Assembly: GCA_007859745.1 (NCBI GenBank)
Contig: SMLU01000001.1
Coordinates: forward strand, 1,364,001 to 1,428,000
Source of the DNA: Phycisphaerae bacterium RAS1
GTDB taxonomy: Bacteria > Planctomycetota > Phycisphaerae > UBA1845 > Fen-1342
Length of the DNA stretch: 64,000 nucleotides
Direction of reading: 5' to 3'
Shown here: positions 1 through 8,079 of the stretch, one piece after another
Numbering within the stretch: position 1 is the stretch's first letter
Layout: every line of letters begins with the position of its first letter
Translations under genes and position numbers: made by a program
The notes under the pieces: generated by a model
Told to the model about the DNA's origin: nothing
Database searches by the model: none
What the model saw: the letters and a program-made list of their open reading frames with translations, nothing else

Positions 1-216
1 ACCTTGAGAGCGGGCGGAGGCGAGTTGTGCGGCGTCGATTGCATGGCGTATCTTGCCTCACGTAAGGGCGCGTCCGGCAGACCTGTCCGCCGGCACTAGA
101 CGTGCTTCGAGAGCCCCTGCCGGCCCACGAAAGGCGGGCGCTGCCTGAAATCATCGACGCAACCGAACGGGCGAATTCAGGCGCCGCCGCAACGTTCACG
201 ACGTCCGATAGGAACC
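1..216. other. left-edge stretch without a clear gene
   Basis: A frame on the plus strand is open from base 1 to a TAG at 97-99 and could be the last 32 codons of a gene cut by the window edge, but the peptide is not recognisable. The rest holds no convincing start, repeat or RNA. No strong ribosome binding site is visible just before the next ATG at 217. Confidence 0.3.
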
Positions 217-825
217 ATGCAATCCAGCGCACGCCCCGTCGCCGTTGACTTCGCGGAACTCGACGCGTTCGACTGGACGCGCATTTTCGGCACGGATCGC
301 CCGGTGGAACTGGAAATCGGCGTCGGCAAGGCGGGATTCCTGCTGCGCCGCGCACGGCTGCTGCCGGACGTAAACTTCCTGGGCATTGAATGGGCCAACG
401 AGTTCTACAAGTACGCGGTCGATCGCATGCAGAGATGGAACCTGACGAATGTGCGAATCCTGCGGACAGACGCGGCGCATTTCATCCGCGGCATCTGCCC
501 GCGCGGCTCGCTCCGCGCCCTGCATGTTTATCACCCCGATCCCTGGCCCAAGAAGCGCCATCAGAAGCGGAGGCTGTTTCAGAAGCCCTTCGTCGACGCC
601 GCGGTGGAGTGCCTGATCCCGGGCGCTCGCTGGGCGGTCCAGACCGATCACGCCGAATACTACGAACAGATCGCCGGCCTGCTGCGGGCGCAGCCGAAGC
701 TGGTCGAGGTTGCGTTTGATGATCCGGAGTTCGGCGTCTCGGCCGCGCAGCTCGGGACGAATTTCGAGATCAAGTACCTGCGTGAGGGCCGCGCCATTTA
801 CCAGATCGCGATGAGGCGCATGTGA
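217..825 (+). CDS. trmB: tRNA (guanine-N7)-methyltransferase TrmB
   Basis: Transfers a methyl group from S-adenosylmethionine to N7 of G46 in tRNA; a cytoplasmic enzyme. The 202-residue protein has the SAM-binding motif LEIGVGKAGF at about residues 32-41, the acidic GIEW strand end near 56-59, the family signature HPDPWPKKRH at 106-115 and the C-terminal TNFEIKY segment near 181-187. The length is normal for a compact bacterial TrmB. The stop overlaps the GTG start of the downstream sigma factor gene (GTGA), so the two are probably translationally coupled. The identification is firm. Confidence 0.95.
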   Translation: MQSSARPVAVDFAELDAFDWTRIFGTDRPVELEIGVGKAGFLLRRARLLPDVNFLGIEWANEFYKYAVDRMQRWNLTNVRILRTDAAHFIRGICPRGSLRALHVYHPDPWPKKRHQKRRLFQKPFVDAAVECLIPGARWAVQTDHAEYYEQIAGLLRAQPKLVEVAFDDPEFGVSAAQLGTNFEIKYLREGRAIYQIAMRRM

Positions 826-1466
826 AGCCCAGTGGGCCGGAGACGCTTGAATCGCTGGCGCGAGCCGCGGCGGCGGGAGACGAGGCCGCGTTCGAGCGGC
901 TGCACGATCGACTGCGGGCGGGCCTGGAGCGTTTTCTGCTCAAGCGAACGGGCAAGCGGCGCGATCTGGCGGATGAGCTGGCGCAGCGGGCATGGGTCGA
1001 GATGTGGCGGGCGCTGCGCGAACGGCGCTACGATCCCGACCGGGCAGCGTTCTCCACTTTCCTATACGCGATCGCGTACAAGCTGTGGATGCAGCACTGC
1101 CGGGCGAATCGGGAATCGACGGGCGCCGCCACGGCCGACGACCCCGTGCTGGAAGCGCTCCAGCACCAGCCGAATCGGCTGGATGAATTGCACCTCGTCG
1201 AGCTCCTGGAAGCGCTGCGCGGCTGCCGCGAACAATCCGATGGGCCCGGCAGCCTGACGGCGGAGGAGCGGGAGCTGCTGAACGTGCTGGCCGAGGGGGC
1301 CAGCGAGCGGCAGGCGGCCGAGCGGCTGGGCCTGGCGGCGAGCACGGTGAACGCCCGCAAGCGCGCGGCCTATGCAAAGCTGCGCGCTTGCCTGGCGGCG
1401 AAGGGGTTTGATGGCGGTTACGGGATCGCGTCTACTGACTTTCCAGCACGACGACGAACGGATTGA
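822..1466 (+). CDS. RNA polymerase sigma-70 family factor, ECF-like
   Basis: A probable alternative sigma factor of 214 residues with only regions 2 and 4. Residues about 20-98 look like region 2 (helical, with F-S-T-F-L-Y-A-I-A-Y before a basic segment). Residues about 145-190 form a region 4 helix-turn-helix (E-R-Q-A-A-E-R-L-G-L-A-A-S-T-V). The start is GTG at 822, which overlaps the trmB stop by four bases; coupling to a tRNA-modification gene is unusual for an ECF factor. No anti-sigma gene lies next to it. The last 35 bases overlap the 3' end of the convergent HAF-repeat gene, and the residues after about 195 look unstructured. The promoter it reads cannot be told. Confidence 0.8.
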   Translation: MKPSGPETLESLARAAAAGDEAAFERLHDRLRAGLERFLLKRTGKRRDLADELAQRAWVEMWRALRERRYDPDRAAFSTFLYAIAYKLWMQHCRANRESTGAATADDPVLEALQHQPNRLDELHLVELLEALRGCREQSDGPGSLTAEERELLNVLAEGASERQAAERLGLAASTVNARKRAAYAKLRACLAAKGFDGGYGIASTDFPARRRTD

Positions 1467-2688
1467 TGTCCAGCACGTCGACGCTGCCGTCATGGTTCGC
1501 GTCGGCGTTGAAAATGTCGCACGATGGGAAGAGCTGGTAGTACGCGCTCGGATTCAGCAGCGCCTGCGCGAACGGGTTGATGTCCAGCACGTTTACCGCG
1601 CCGTCGCAGTTCATGTCGCCCGTGCCGCCACCCAGCGAGAGCTCGATCCGATACGCCTCCGTGCGGCCGTTGCTGCGTCGCCCGTGGCCGATGATGAAGC
1701 GGCCGTCCGGCGTCATGGCGGACGCGATGTCGAGCGTCTGCCAGCCGTTCAGGCTGACGCCGTAGTCGTTCACCAGGGCCGACCAGAGCGTGCGCATGCC
1801 GCGGACCGGATCCCAGATGAACGCACGATCGCCGGAGTAGCCGACGATGAGGTGGCCGTCGGCGCGGATGGCCTGGGCGACGGCCACCACATCGCCGGAC
1901 AAGGTTCCGAGCTGCACAAGATCGACGGTCTCGTCAATCCGCCAGTAGCACGCGCTCGCGCCGCTCAGCGTGTAGAGGCCGCCGAGCACGTAGCGGCCGT
2001 CGACCGATAGGCCGCCGACTTCGGAGTCGGTGACTTCCTCGGGAACCGGCATATCGAACGCGCCCGATTCGAACGTCCACACGAACGCTCGTACCGCGGT
2101 GCTGGGTGTAAAGAAGCGCGTCGCGGCGATCGTGTTGCCGTTGTTGGATATTCGCATCGGCCGAAAAACGTCAGGCGTGCGCCCACCCAGACCCACGAGG
2201 CCGTTGACCGGCGTCCAGCGGAACATCTCCGGCGATGCGGCGGTCGTCGAAATCCCGGCGACGGACCAGCCGTTCGCCGATGTGCCCCAGGCCTCGCTGT
2301 AGTAGGGCGCGTCTGACAGGCCGCCGAGCCCGGCCATTCCGCCGGTCACGGTCCAGCGGAAGGCCTCCGTGCCGCTCGCGCTCTCCGTTCGTCCGACAAC
2401 CGTCTGACCGTCAGCGGAAACTCCATTCGCGTAACTTGCGACGCCGCCGCCGGGCAAATCTCCCAGCCCAACCATGCCGGCCACCGGGGTCCAGCGGAAC
2501 CCCTCCGGCCCGGCCGTCGCCTGCGACCAGCCGACAACCACCAGGCCATCCGCGGAGATTCCGAATGCGTAACTGGGTCCGGTATCTCCCCCGTTTACCA
2601 ACCCTCCCAGGCTCTGAATCGTGCCGCCGCACTGAGCGGTAGCGGCACCGAGAGCCAGAAGCAGAATTCGTGCGCGACATCGATGCAT
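1432..2688 (-). CDS. secreted HAF-repeat beta-propeller protein with dockerin-like C-terminus
   Basis: An exported protein of 418 residues with unknown function. It has a short hydrophobic signal peptide (about residues 1-22). A chain of HAF-type repeats follows (G-x-S-A-D-G-x-x-V-V-G then F-R-W-T and M-x-G-L-G), about six units from residue 30 to 330. The C-terminal 60 residues are a dockerin-like pair of calcium loops (M-N-C-D-G-A-V-N-V-L-D-I-N and N-H-D-G-S-V-D-V-L-D-I-N). GAGGA lies upstream of the ATG at 2688. In planctomycetes this C-terminal pair is common on cell-surface or secreted proteins and does not imply a cellulosome. Its 3' end overlaps the convergent sigma factor gene by 35 bp. 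Confidence 0.85.
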   Translation of the reverse strand: MHRCRARILLLALGAATAQCGGTIQSLGGLVNGGDTGPSYAFGISADGLVVVGWSQATAGPEGFRWTPVAGMVGLGDLPGGGVASYANGVSADGQTVVGRTESASGTEAFRWTVTGGMAGLGGLSDAPYYSEAWGTSANGWSVAGISTTAASPEMFRWTPVNGLVGLGGRTPDVFRPMRISNNGNTIAATRFFTPSTAVRAFVWTFESGAFDMPVPEEVTDSEVGGLSVDGRYVLGGLYTLSGASACYWRIDETVDLVQLGTLSGDVVAVAQAIRADGHLIVGYSGDRAFIWDPVRGMRTLWSALVNDYGVSLNGWQTLDIASAMTPDGRFIIGHGRRSNGRTEAYRIELSLGGGTGDMNCDGAVNVLDINPFAQALLNPSAYYQLFPSCDIFNADANHDGSVDVLDINPFVVVLESQ

Positions 2689-2982
2689 GATTACCGTCCT
2701 CAGCGCAAAGCCGGGTGGGCTCGTCGCCGTACTACCCAGCGGCGGCGATCGTCTTAAACGCTAGTCGAACGGGGCCTCTTTCGTCAACGCAATTTGGCAA
2801 ATGTGGTGACGCCTCCCGAGATGCCGCCTGTCCGGGCGTCCGAGTCACCGGTCGTACCGATAACCGCGGGCGCGGCAACCAAAACGACATCCGTTTCGGC
2901 CGGTGCATCGTCTATAGTACAGTAGCGCGATCACCGGCAAGCCGCCGGCCCGCTCTGCGTTCGCGCCGCCGGAGGAGCCGCC
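2689..2982. other. divergent intergenic region between two secreted-protein genes
   Basis: About 290 bp separate the divergent HAF-repeat gene and the 385-residue secreted protein gene, so both promoters should lie here. No clear -10/-35 pair, repeat or RNA could be assigned by eye. GGAGGAG at 2971-2977 is the ribosome binding site of the plus-strand gene. Confidence 0.4.
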
Positions 2983-4140
2983 GTGATTTTCCGTTTCCGC
3001 ACCACGCACGTCCTGGTCTCTGCTTCGATTTCCGCAATCGCGAGCTATGCAAGCGGCCCGACCGCGATGAACCCGCTGCCGGCGCCGCTGTTCAACTTTG
3101 ACCGCACGTCGCCGAGCATCAGCCTGAGCATTCAGGCCAATGACGTGCTGAGCGCGCCGGGGCCGGTGGTGGAGATCAACGGGCCGAACCTGGGATTGAC
3201 GAGTGCGAACGACGAGCTCGACGCGCTATCCGGCCCGAACACGTCCATCGGAATCGGCGCCACGTTCATTATCCTGTTCTCCGTCTCGCGTAACGCGGAG
3301 GGCGCTGTGCCGCCAGAACCGGCGTTGGTGGCGGCCGGGTTCCCGTACAACGTTCAGCATCAGGCGATGCGCAACCAGGCCGCCGGCGACGCGTTCGGCA
3401 GCCTGACGCTCTTCAATCGCCTGGGACCGCTGAACCCTGGACGCGTGACCCCGAACAACACGCTCTACTTGAATCAGGGCGACGCCGGCGGCGTGGACTA
3501 CAGCGCTCAGCCCGACACGTCGCCGGACTCAAACAACGCCGGCGCGACCGACGACGTCAAGTCCGGCGCTTACACGCCGCCCGTCACGCGCGGCGTGATC
3601 CCGCGGATTTTCTTCTCGGTCGACAAGTTCAGCCCGTCTCTGGCGATGCTTCCCGGAACGGGCAGCGGCGCCGACATCTACGTGGATACCGAGACCGACG
3701 GGCCGGGCGGGCAGACGCTTTACGCCGGGCCGCTGGTGCTGGGCCTGCAGCACGGCGACGATATCGACGGCATGATCGTCTTCGACAACGGCGACGGCGT
3801 GTTCAACCCCAACCAGGACCAAGTTCTCTTCTCGCTCTCCGATCAGTCGCCCACGGCGCTCATGGTGGGGCCCGGCAGCATTCTGACGAGCGTTCCCGGC
3901 GGCGGGATGTTCAACGTTTTCTGCGCCGCCGGCACCCTGGGGCTGCTGCCCAGCGATGAGCTCGACATGCTTGAGCTGGTGCAGACCAGCGACCCGATCC
4001 TGCTGGCGCAGCAGCGCGCCATCGGCTGCCCGGACGGTGGTTGCGACATTCCGGCCAGCTCGACAACTTCGGTCATCGTGCTGGCGGCGGCGCTGGCCGC
4101 GGCGGCGGTGGTCGTGCTGAAGCGCGGCGGCGCGGCGTAA
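2983..4140 (+). CDS. secreted protein with C-terminal membrane anchor, function unknown
   Basis: A 385-residue protein starting at GTG 2983, with a strong ribosome binding site GGAGGAG five bases upstream. The first about 25 residues form a signal peptide. The body is rich in Asp, Asn, Gly and Pro and has no motif I recognise. Near the C-terminus comes an Ala/Val hydrophobic helix (about residues 358-379) followed by K-R-G-G, as in sortase-like or simple tail-anchored surface proteins. I do not recognise a named family. It lies between two other predicted exported proteins, which suggests a surface role. Confidence 0.7.
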   Translation: MIFRFRTTHVLVSASISAIASYASGPTAMNPLPAPLFNFDRTSPSISLSIQANDVLSAPGPVVEINGPNLGLTSANDELDALSGPNTSIGIGATFIILFSVSRNAEGAVPPEPALVAAGFPYNVQHQAMRNQAAGDAFGSLTLFNRLGPLNPGRVTPNNTLYLNQGDAGGVDYSAQPDTSPDSNNAGATDDVKSGAYTPPVTRGVIPRIFFSVDKFSPSLAMLPGTGSGADIYVDTETDGPGGQTLYAGPLVLGLQHGDDIDGMIVFDNGDGVFNPNQDQVLFSLSDQSPTALMVGPGSILTSVPGGGMFNVFCAAGTLGLLPSDELDMLELVQTSDPILLAQQRAIGCPDGGCDIPASSTTSVIVLAAALAAAAVVVLKRGGAA

Positions 4141-4153
4141 CAACGGCGGAATC

Positions 4154-4199
4154 GGTCCGCACAGCGGACCCTACGACGGTTGGGTCCGCTGTGCGGACC
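4154..4199. repeat. perfect 18-bp inverted repeat, strong hairpin
   Basis: The arms 4154-4171 and 4182-4199 are exact reverse complements around a 10-base loop. The match continues outward for six more bases after one mismatch. The arm itself contains a shorter palindrome (GGTCCGC...GCGGACC). It begins 13 bases after the stop of the preceding gene and has no T-run, so it is not a typical intrinsic terminator. The same GGTCCGCTGTGCGGACC core occurs at 36826-36843, which marks it as a dispersed palindromic element. Confidence 0.8.
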
Positions 4200-4290
4200 A
4201 ATTCCGTGGTTTCCGCGCGCTCTCCCCGTTCGCTCGCGCTGCCGGGCGTCACCCGATCGCGTACGATTCGCCTCACGAAGGGAGACCCGC

Positions 4291-5715
4291 ATGTACCCTG
4301 CGCGTCGAGCGACCGCGAAGTATTGGCAATTCAGCTTCGGCATCGTCTTGACCCTCGCCGCCGGGCGACTCGCCGCAGCCGACGGCAACTGGCCGCAATT
4401 TCGCGGCGAGGGCGCGCTGGGCATCGCTGACGGCCGCGCGTTGCCGACCGAGTTCGACGTGGCGAGCGGCAAGAACATCGTCTGGAAGATTGCGGCGCCG
4501 GGGCTGTCGCACGCCTCGCCCATCGTCTGGGGTGAACACGTGTTCATCTGGACCGCCGCTCCCACCGCCGCCGGCACCGAGCAGTCGCTCAAGGTCGGCC
4601 TCTACGGCGCCGGCGATTCAGCCGAGGACATGGTCGAGCACGAGTGGAAGCTCATCTGCCTCAATAAGAAATCCGGCAAAACCGTCTGGGAGCAGGTCGC
4701 GTACCGCGGCGAGCCGAAGTTCAAGCGGCACACGAAAGCGACGCAGGCGAATTCGACGCCCGCGACCGACGGAAAGTGCATCGTCGTGCTCGGGCCAAAC
4801 GGCCTGACCTGCTACGGTATGGACGGAAGGCAGAAATGGACCCGCGAACTGGGGCCGCTTGATGTCGGCCCGCACAACGCGAAGGAGCTGCACTGGGGCT
4901 TTGCCGCCTCACCCATTCTTGCGGATGGCCGCGTCGTCGTGCAGTGCGACATAAAAGAGAACGCGTACATCGCGGCCTTCGACGCCGCCGACGGCCGCGA
5001 ACTGTGGCGCACGCCGCGCGACGATGTGCCCGGCTGGAGCACGCCGGCGGCCGCCACGATCGACGGCAGCACGCAGATCATCGCCAACGGCTGCAAGCGC
5101 ATGGCGGGCTATGACCTGAGCGACGGACGGGATATCTGGCACATGTCGGGCGGCGGCGGAATCCCGGTGCCGACGCCGGTGATCGACGACGGCCTGATTT
5201 ACCTCACGAGCAATCACCGTCCGCTGCGCAACGCCGACCCGACCAAGCCGATCTTTGTGCTCAAGACGCCGCTGAAAGGCGAGATCGCGACACCGGCCGC
5301 GTCGCAACCCACATCGGCCGAGACGGCGCCGTCGCAGCCGCCGCAAGCCCACGTCGCCTGGATGAAGACCGGCCGCGGCAACTATATGCAGACGCCGCTG
5401 GTCTATCGCGGACTGGCGTATTTCTGCAACGACAACGGCATGCTGACGGCCTACGACGCGCGCACTGGGGAAGAGGCCTTTCGGGAGCGGCTCGGCGGCG
5501 GCAGCACCGGTTTTACGGCATCGATGGTCGCCGGTGACGGAAAGCTCTTCGTCACCAGCGAGGAGGGAGAAGTGTTCATTCTGAGCGCCGGGCGATCGCT
5601 CGAAATCCTCGGCAACGACCTGCTGGACGACGTCTGCCTGGCGACGCCGGCGATTTCGGAAGGATGCCTGTATTTCCGCACGCAGCACGGCGTGGTCGCG
5701 ATCGCGGCGCGCTGA
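4291..5715 (+). CDS. exported PQQ-like beta-propeller protein
   Basis: A 474-residue protein of the outer-membrane assembly BamB / PQQ-dehydrogenase-like propeller group. After a signal peptide (about residues 1-30) it opens with N-W-P-Q-F-R-G, typical of this planctomycete family. Repeated blades follow with A-x-D-x-x-x-G-x-x-x-W (for example A-F-D-A-A-D-G-R-E-L-W and A-Y-D-A-R-T-G-E-E). An Ala/Pro/Gln/Ser-rich insert interrupts the propeller near residues 330-345. The ATG at 4291 is preferred over upstream in-frame starts because GGGAG lies just before it and a signal peptide follows directly. The role is unknown; a periplasmic scaffold or quinoprotein-like protein are both possible. Confidence 0.85.
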   Translation: MYPARRATAKYWQFSFGIVLTLAAGRLAAADGNWPQFRGEGALGIADGRALPTEFDVASGKNIVWKIAAPGLSHASPIVWGEHVFIWTAAPTAAGTEQSLKVGLYGAGDSAEDMVEHEWKLICLNKKSGKTVWEQVAYRGEPKFKRHTKATQANSTPATDGKCIVVLGPNGLTCYGMDGRQKWTRELGPLDVGPHNAKELHWGFAASPILADGRVVVQCDIKENAYIAAFDAADGRELWRTPRDDVPGWSTPAAATIDGSTQIIANGCKRMAGYDLSDGRDIWHMSGGGGIPVPTPVIDDGLIYLTSNHRPLRNADPTKPIFVLKTPLKGEIATPAASQPTSAETAPSQPPQAHVAWMKTGRGNYMQTPLVYRGLAYFCNDNGMLTAYDARTGEEAFRERLGGGSTGFTASMVAGDGKLFVTSEEGEVFILSAGRSLEILGNDLLDDVCLATPAISEGCLYFRTQHGVVAIAAR

Positions 5716-5749
5716 CTGAGAGGGCGCCATCAGGCCCGACGGATTCGGC

Positions 5750-6727
5750 ATGGCGACGGCAAGACGCAAGCTGGCGGCCCGCGCGACGAGCAAATCCGCA
5801 TTGCCGGTCGAACTGCCGCGGCGGATCGACCCGATGCTCGCCCAGGCGGCCGATGAGCCGTTCGATTCGCCGCAGCACCTTTTCGAGATCAAGTGGGACG
5901 GCACGCGCTGCGTCGCGTTCTTCGACGGCGCGCGCGTCCGGCTGCAGAACCGCCGCGACATCGAAATGCGCGACCGCTATCCCGAGCTGGCCTGTCTTTG
6001 CGGTCTGCCGCCAGGCACGGTGCTGGATGGCGAGGTGATCGTTCTGGACCAGGGGAAACCCTCGTTTCACAAGCTCGCCAAGCGCGAACAATGTCAGGAT
6101 CCGCAGCGCATCGCGGCGGCCGCCAAGCGCATTCCCGCCACGCTGATTGCGTTCGACCTGCTCTTCCTGGCGGGCAAGGACATCACGGGCCGGCCGCTGG
6201 TGGAGCGGCGCGAGCTGCTGCGAAACGTCGTCGCGCGGCTGGGCAGCCCGCACGTCATCGCCGCCGATTACGTCGTCGGCGCCGGCCGAGCCTATTTCCA
6301 GGCCGCGGAAAAGCACGCGCTGGAAGGCATCATGGCCAAGCGGCTGGATAGCCCGTACCTGCCGGGCAAGCGCTCGGCTCACTGGTTGAAGATCAAGGTC
6401 GCGACCGTGGGTGTATTCGACGTTCTCGGATTCGTGCCGCGTGAGGATGATCCAATCGTCAGCGCGCTGGTGGTCGGCGAGCGGATCGGCCGCCGCTGGG
6501 TGTTCAAGGCCAAGGTCGGCAGCGGCTTCACCGAGACCAGCCGGGCGGAGTGGCACCGAAATCTTGCGCCGCTTCCGGCGCTGGCCCATCCGCCCGCGGA
6601 CGGGCCCAAGGAAGCCGTGTGGCGCGAGACGGGCCTGAAGGCCCGCGTCCGCTACTTCGAGAAGACGCCGACGGGTAAACTGCGGGCGCCGGTCTTTCTG
6701 GGCATCGCCGGCGACTCGTCGAAATGA
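5750..6727 (+). CDS. ATP-dependent DNA ligase (LigD-ligase-like)
   Basis: Seals nicks in DNA using ATP, through a lysyl-AMP intermediate. In this 325-residue protein the nucleotidyltransferase motif I is E-I-K-W-D-G-T-R with Lys48 as the AMP acceptor. Motif IV is E-G-I-M-A-K-R near 186-192, motif V is W-L-K-I-K-V near 212-217, and the last about 100 residues should form the OB fold. There is no polymerase or phosphoesterase domain, so it is a stand-alone ligase, as in some LigC/LigD-like repair enzymes. Its stop overlaps the start of the next gene (ATGA at 6724-6727), which encodes a BRCT-domain fusion, so the pair probably works together in DNA repair. Confidence 0.9.
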   Translation: MATARRKLAARATSKSALPVELPRRIDPMLAQAADEPFDSPQHLFEIKWDGTRCVAFFDGARVRLQNRRDIEMRDRYPELACLCGLPPGTVLDGEVIVLDQGKPSFHKLAKREQCQDPQRIAAAAKRIPATLIAFDLLFLAGKDITGRPLVERRELLRNVVARLGSPHVIAADYVVGAGRAYFQAAEKHALEGIMAKRLDSPYLPGKRSAHWLKIKVATVGVFDVLGFVPREDDPIVSALVVGERIGRRWVFKAKVGSGFTETSRAEWHRNLAPLPALAHPPADGPKEAVWRETGLKARVRYFEKTPTGKLRAPVFLGIAGDSSK

Positions 6728-7959
6728 GCGAATCGCGTCTGACGTCGCTGCACTCGCTGCGCGTGGCCTTCACCGGCCGCCTCGCGGCGCTGTCGCGCGC
6801 CGAGGCGGAGCGGCTCGTGCGGGCGGCGGGAGGCGAGCCGGTGCTGCACGTCTCGCGGCGCGTCTCGGTGCTGGTGGTCGGGATGGGTGGCTGGCCGCTG
6901 GCGCCCGACGGCGGGGTGAGCGAAAAACTGCGACAGGCGCAGCGCAACAACCAGGGCGGACAGCACACGCGGATCATCTCCGAACTCGAATTCCTCGAAC
7001 TGCTGGGCCGCCGGCAGCCGCCGGCGGAAATTCAGAAGACGTACGCGGCCGGCGAGATCGCCCGGCTGGTCGGCGTGTCGCCTGGTGAGCTGCAGCATTG
7101 GGAGCTGCTGGGGCTGGTCCGCGCTCAGGGCGGCAAGTTCGATTTTCAGGACATGGTCTCGCTGCGGACCATTGTCGAGCTGGTGCAGCGCGGCGTGCGG
7201 GCCGACGTCATCAGCCGCAGCCTTTACGAGTTGTCCTCCTTCCTGCCGAACGTTGATCGACCGCTGGCGCAGCTTCGGATCGTCGCTCAGAGCGCTCGCT
7301 CGCTGGTGGCGGAGCTCGGGGAGCGGCTCCTGGCGCCGGATGGGCAGTTTCTGATGAATTTCGAGGCCGCCGAGGCGGCATCGGGCGATGCGGAGGCGGG
7401 CGGGGCCGGGATCGGCGGCGCAGCGCCGACCGCCGCGGTACGCATCAGCGAATCGCCCGGCGCGGCGAGCGGGTGGATTGAGTGCGGGCGGAGGTTTGAG
7501 GAGGCGGAGCGATTTGAAGACGCGCTGGGCGCGTATGAGCAGGCGCTGCGGGCAGGGGCGCCGCGGGCCGCGGCGCACTTCAACCTGGGCAACGTGCTGC
7601 GCGAGTTGGGGCGCGGCGATGAGGCGCGTGCGGCATTCGAGCGGACGGTCGAAGCCGACCCGCAACTGGCCGAAGGCTGGTACAACCTGGCTGACCTGCA
7701 GGAGGAGGCCGGTGACGTGCACGCCGCCATCGCGAGTCTTCAATCCGCGCTGCGCGCCGCGCCTGATTTCGCCGACGCGCACTTCAACCTGGCGCTGTGC
7801 CTCGAACGAAACGGTCACCCGCGGGAGGCCCGCACGCACTGGCGCCGCTACCTGCTGCTGGACCAGGGGAGCGAGTGGTCGCAACTGGCCCGGGCGCGGC
7901 TCACGCGGCAGGTCGAAGGCGGAGAAGTGAGTCACTTTCCGTCAGAGCCGCGCGCGTAA
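6724..7959 (+). CDS. BRCT - MerR-type HTH - TPR fusion protein
   Basis: A 411-residue protein with an uncommon domain order. Residues about 11-96 read as a BRCT domain (L-R-V-A-F-T-G-R-L, then S-V-L-V-V-G-M-G-G-W and a final E-L-E-F-L-E-L-L). Residues about 107-172 read as a MerR-like winged helix (Y-A-A-G-E-I-A-R-L-V-G-V, W-E-L-L-G-L-V, F-D-F-Q-D-M-V). Residues about 255-390 are three or four TPR repeats (A-H-F-N-L-G-N-V-L, W-Y-N-L-A-D-L, A-H-F-N-L-A-L-C-L). The start overlaps the ligase stop by four bases. BRCT could bring the protein to DNA ends or to ligase, HTH to DNA, TPR to a partner; this is inference. The last five codons (S-E-P-R-A) and the stop are made by a dispersed repeat. Confidence 0.8.
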   Translation: MSESRLTSLHSLRVAFTGRLAALSRAEAERLVRAAGGEPVLHVSRRVSVLVVGMGGWPLAPDGGVSEKLRQAQRNNQGGQHTRIISELEFLELLGRRQPPAEIQKTYAAGEIARLVGVSPGELQHWELLGLVRAQGGKFDFQDMVSLRTIVELVQRGVRADVISRSLYELSSFLPNVDRPLAQLRIVAQSARSLVAELGERLLAPDGQFLMNFEAAEAASGDAEAGGAGIGGAAPTAAVRISESPGAASGWIECGRRFEEAERFEDALGAYEQALRAGAPRAAAHFNLGNVLRELGRGDEARAAFERTVEADPQLAEGWYNLADLQEEAGDVHAAIASLQSALRAAPDFADAHFNLALCLERNGHPREARTHWRRYLLLDQGSEWSQLARARLTRQVEGGEVSHFPSEPRA

Positions 7960-8049
7960 GCAAGCGGTCTTCAAAGAACCGCTCCCTTACGGTCGCGGCT
8001 CGGAAATTCGAACCGCACCCACACGCTCCCTGACGGCCGCGGCTCGGAT
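7942..8049. repeat. family B palindromic element (three arms)
   Basis: The family B arm has the consensus TCCGAGCCGCGACCGTRAGG followed by GAGCGGT. Here a left arm (7942-7969) faces a right arm (7977-8004) across about seven bases, and a second right-facing arm lies at 8022-8048. The left arm overlaps the end of the BRCT-MerR-TPR gene and supplies its TAA stop. Confidence 0.85.
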
Positions 8050-8079
8050 CGGGTCGCGCGAGCTCTGTTTAACGTGCGG

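Noticed and set aside
3529-4592. Minus-strand open frames opposite the 2983-4140 and 4291-5715 genes
   Set aside because: They are antisense to genes with signal peptides and good ribosome binding sites and show no motif.
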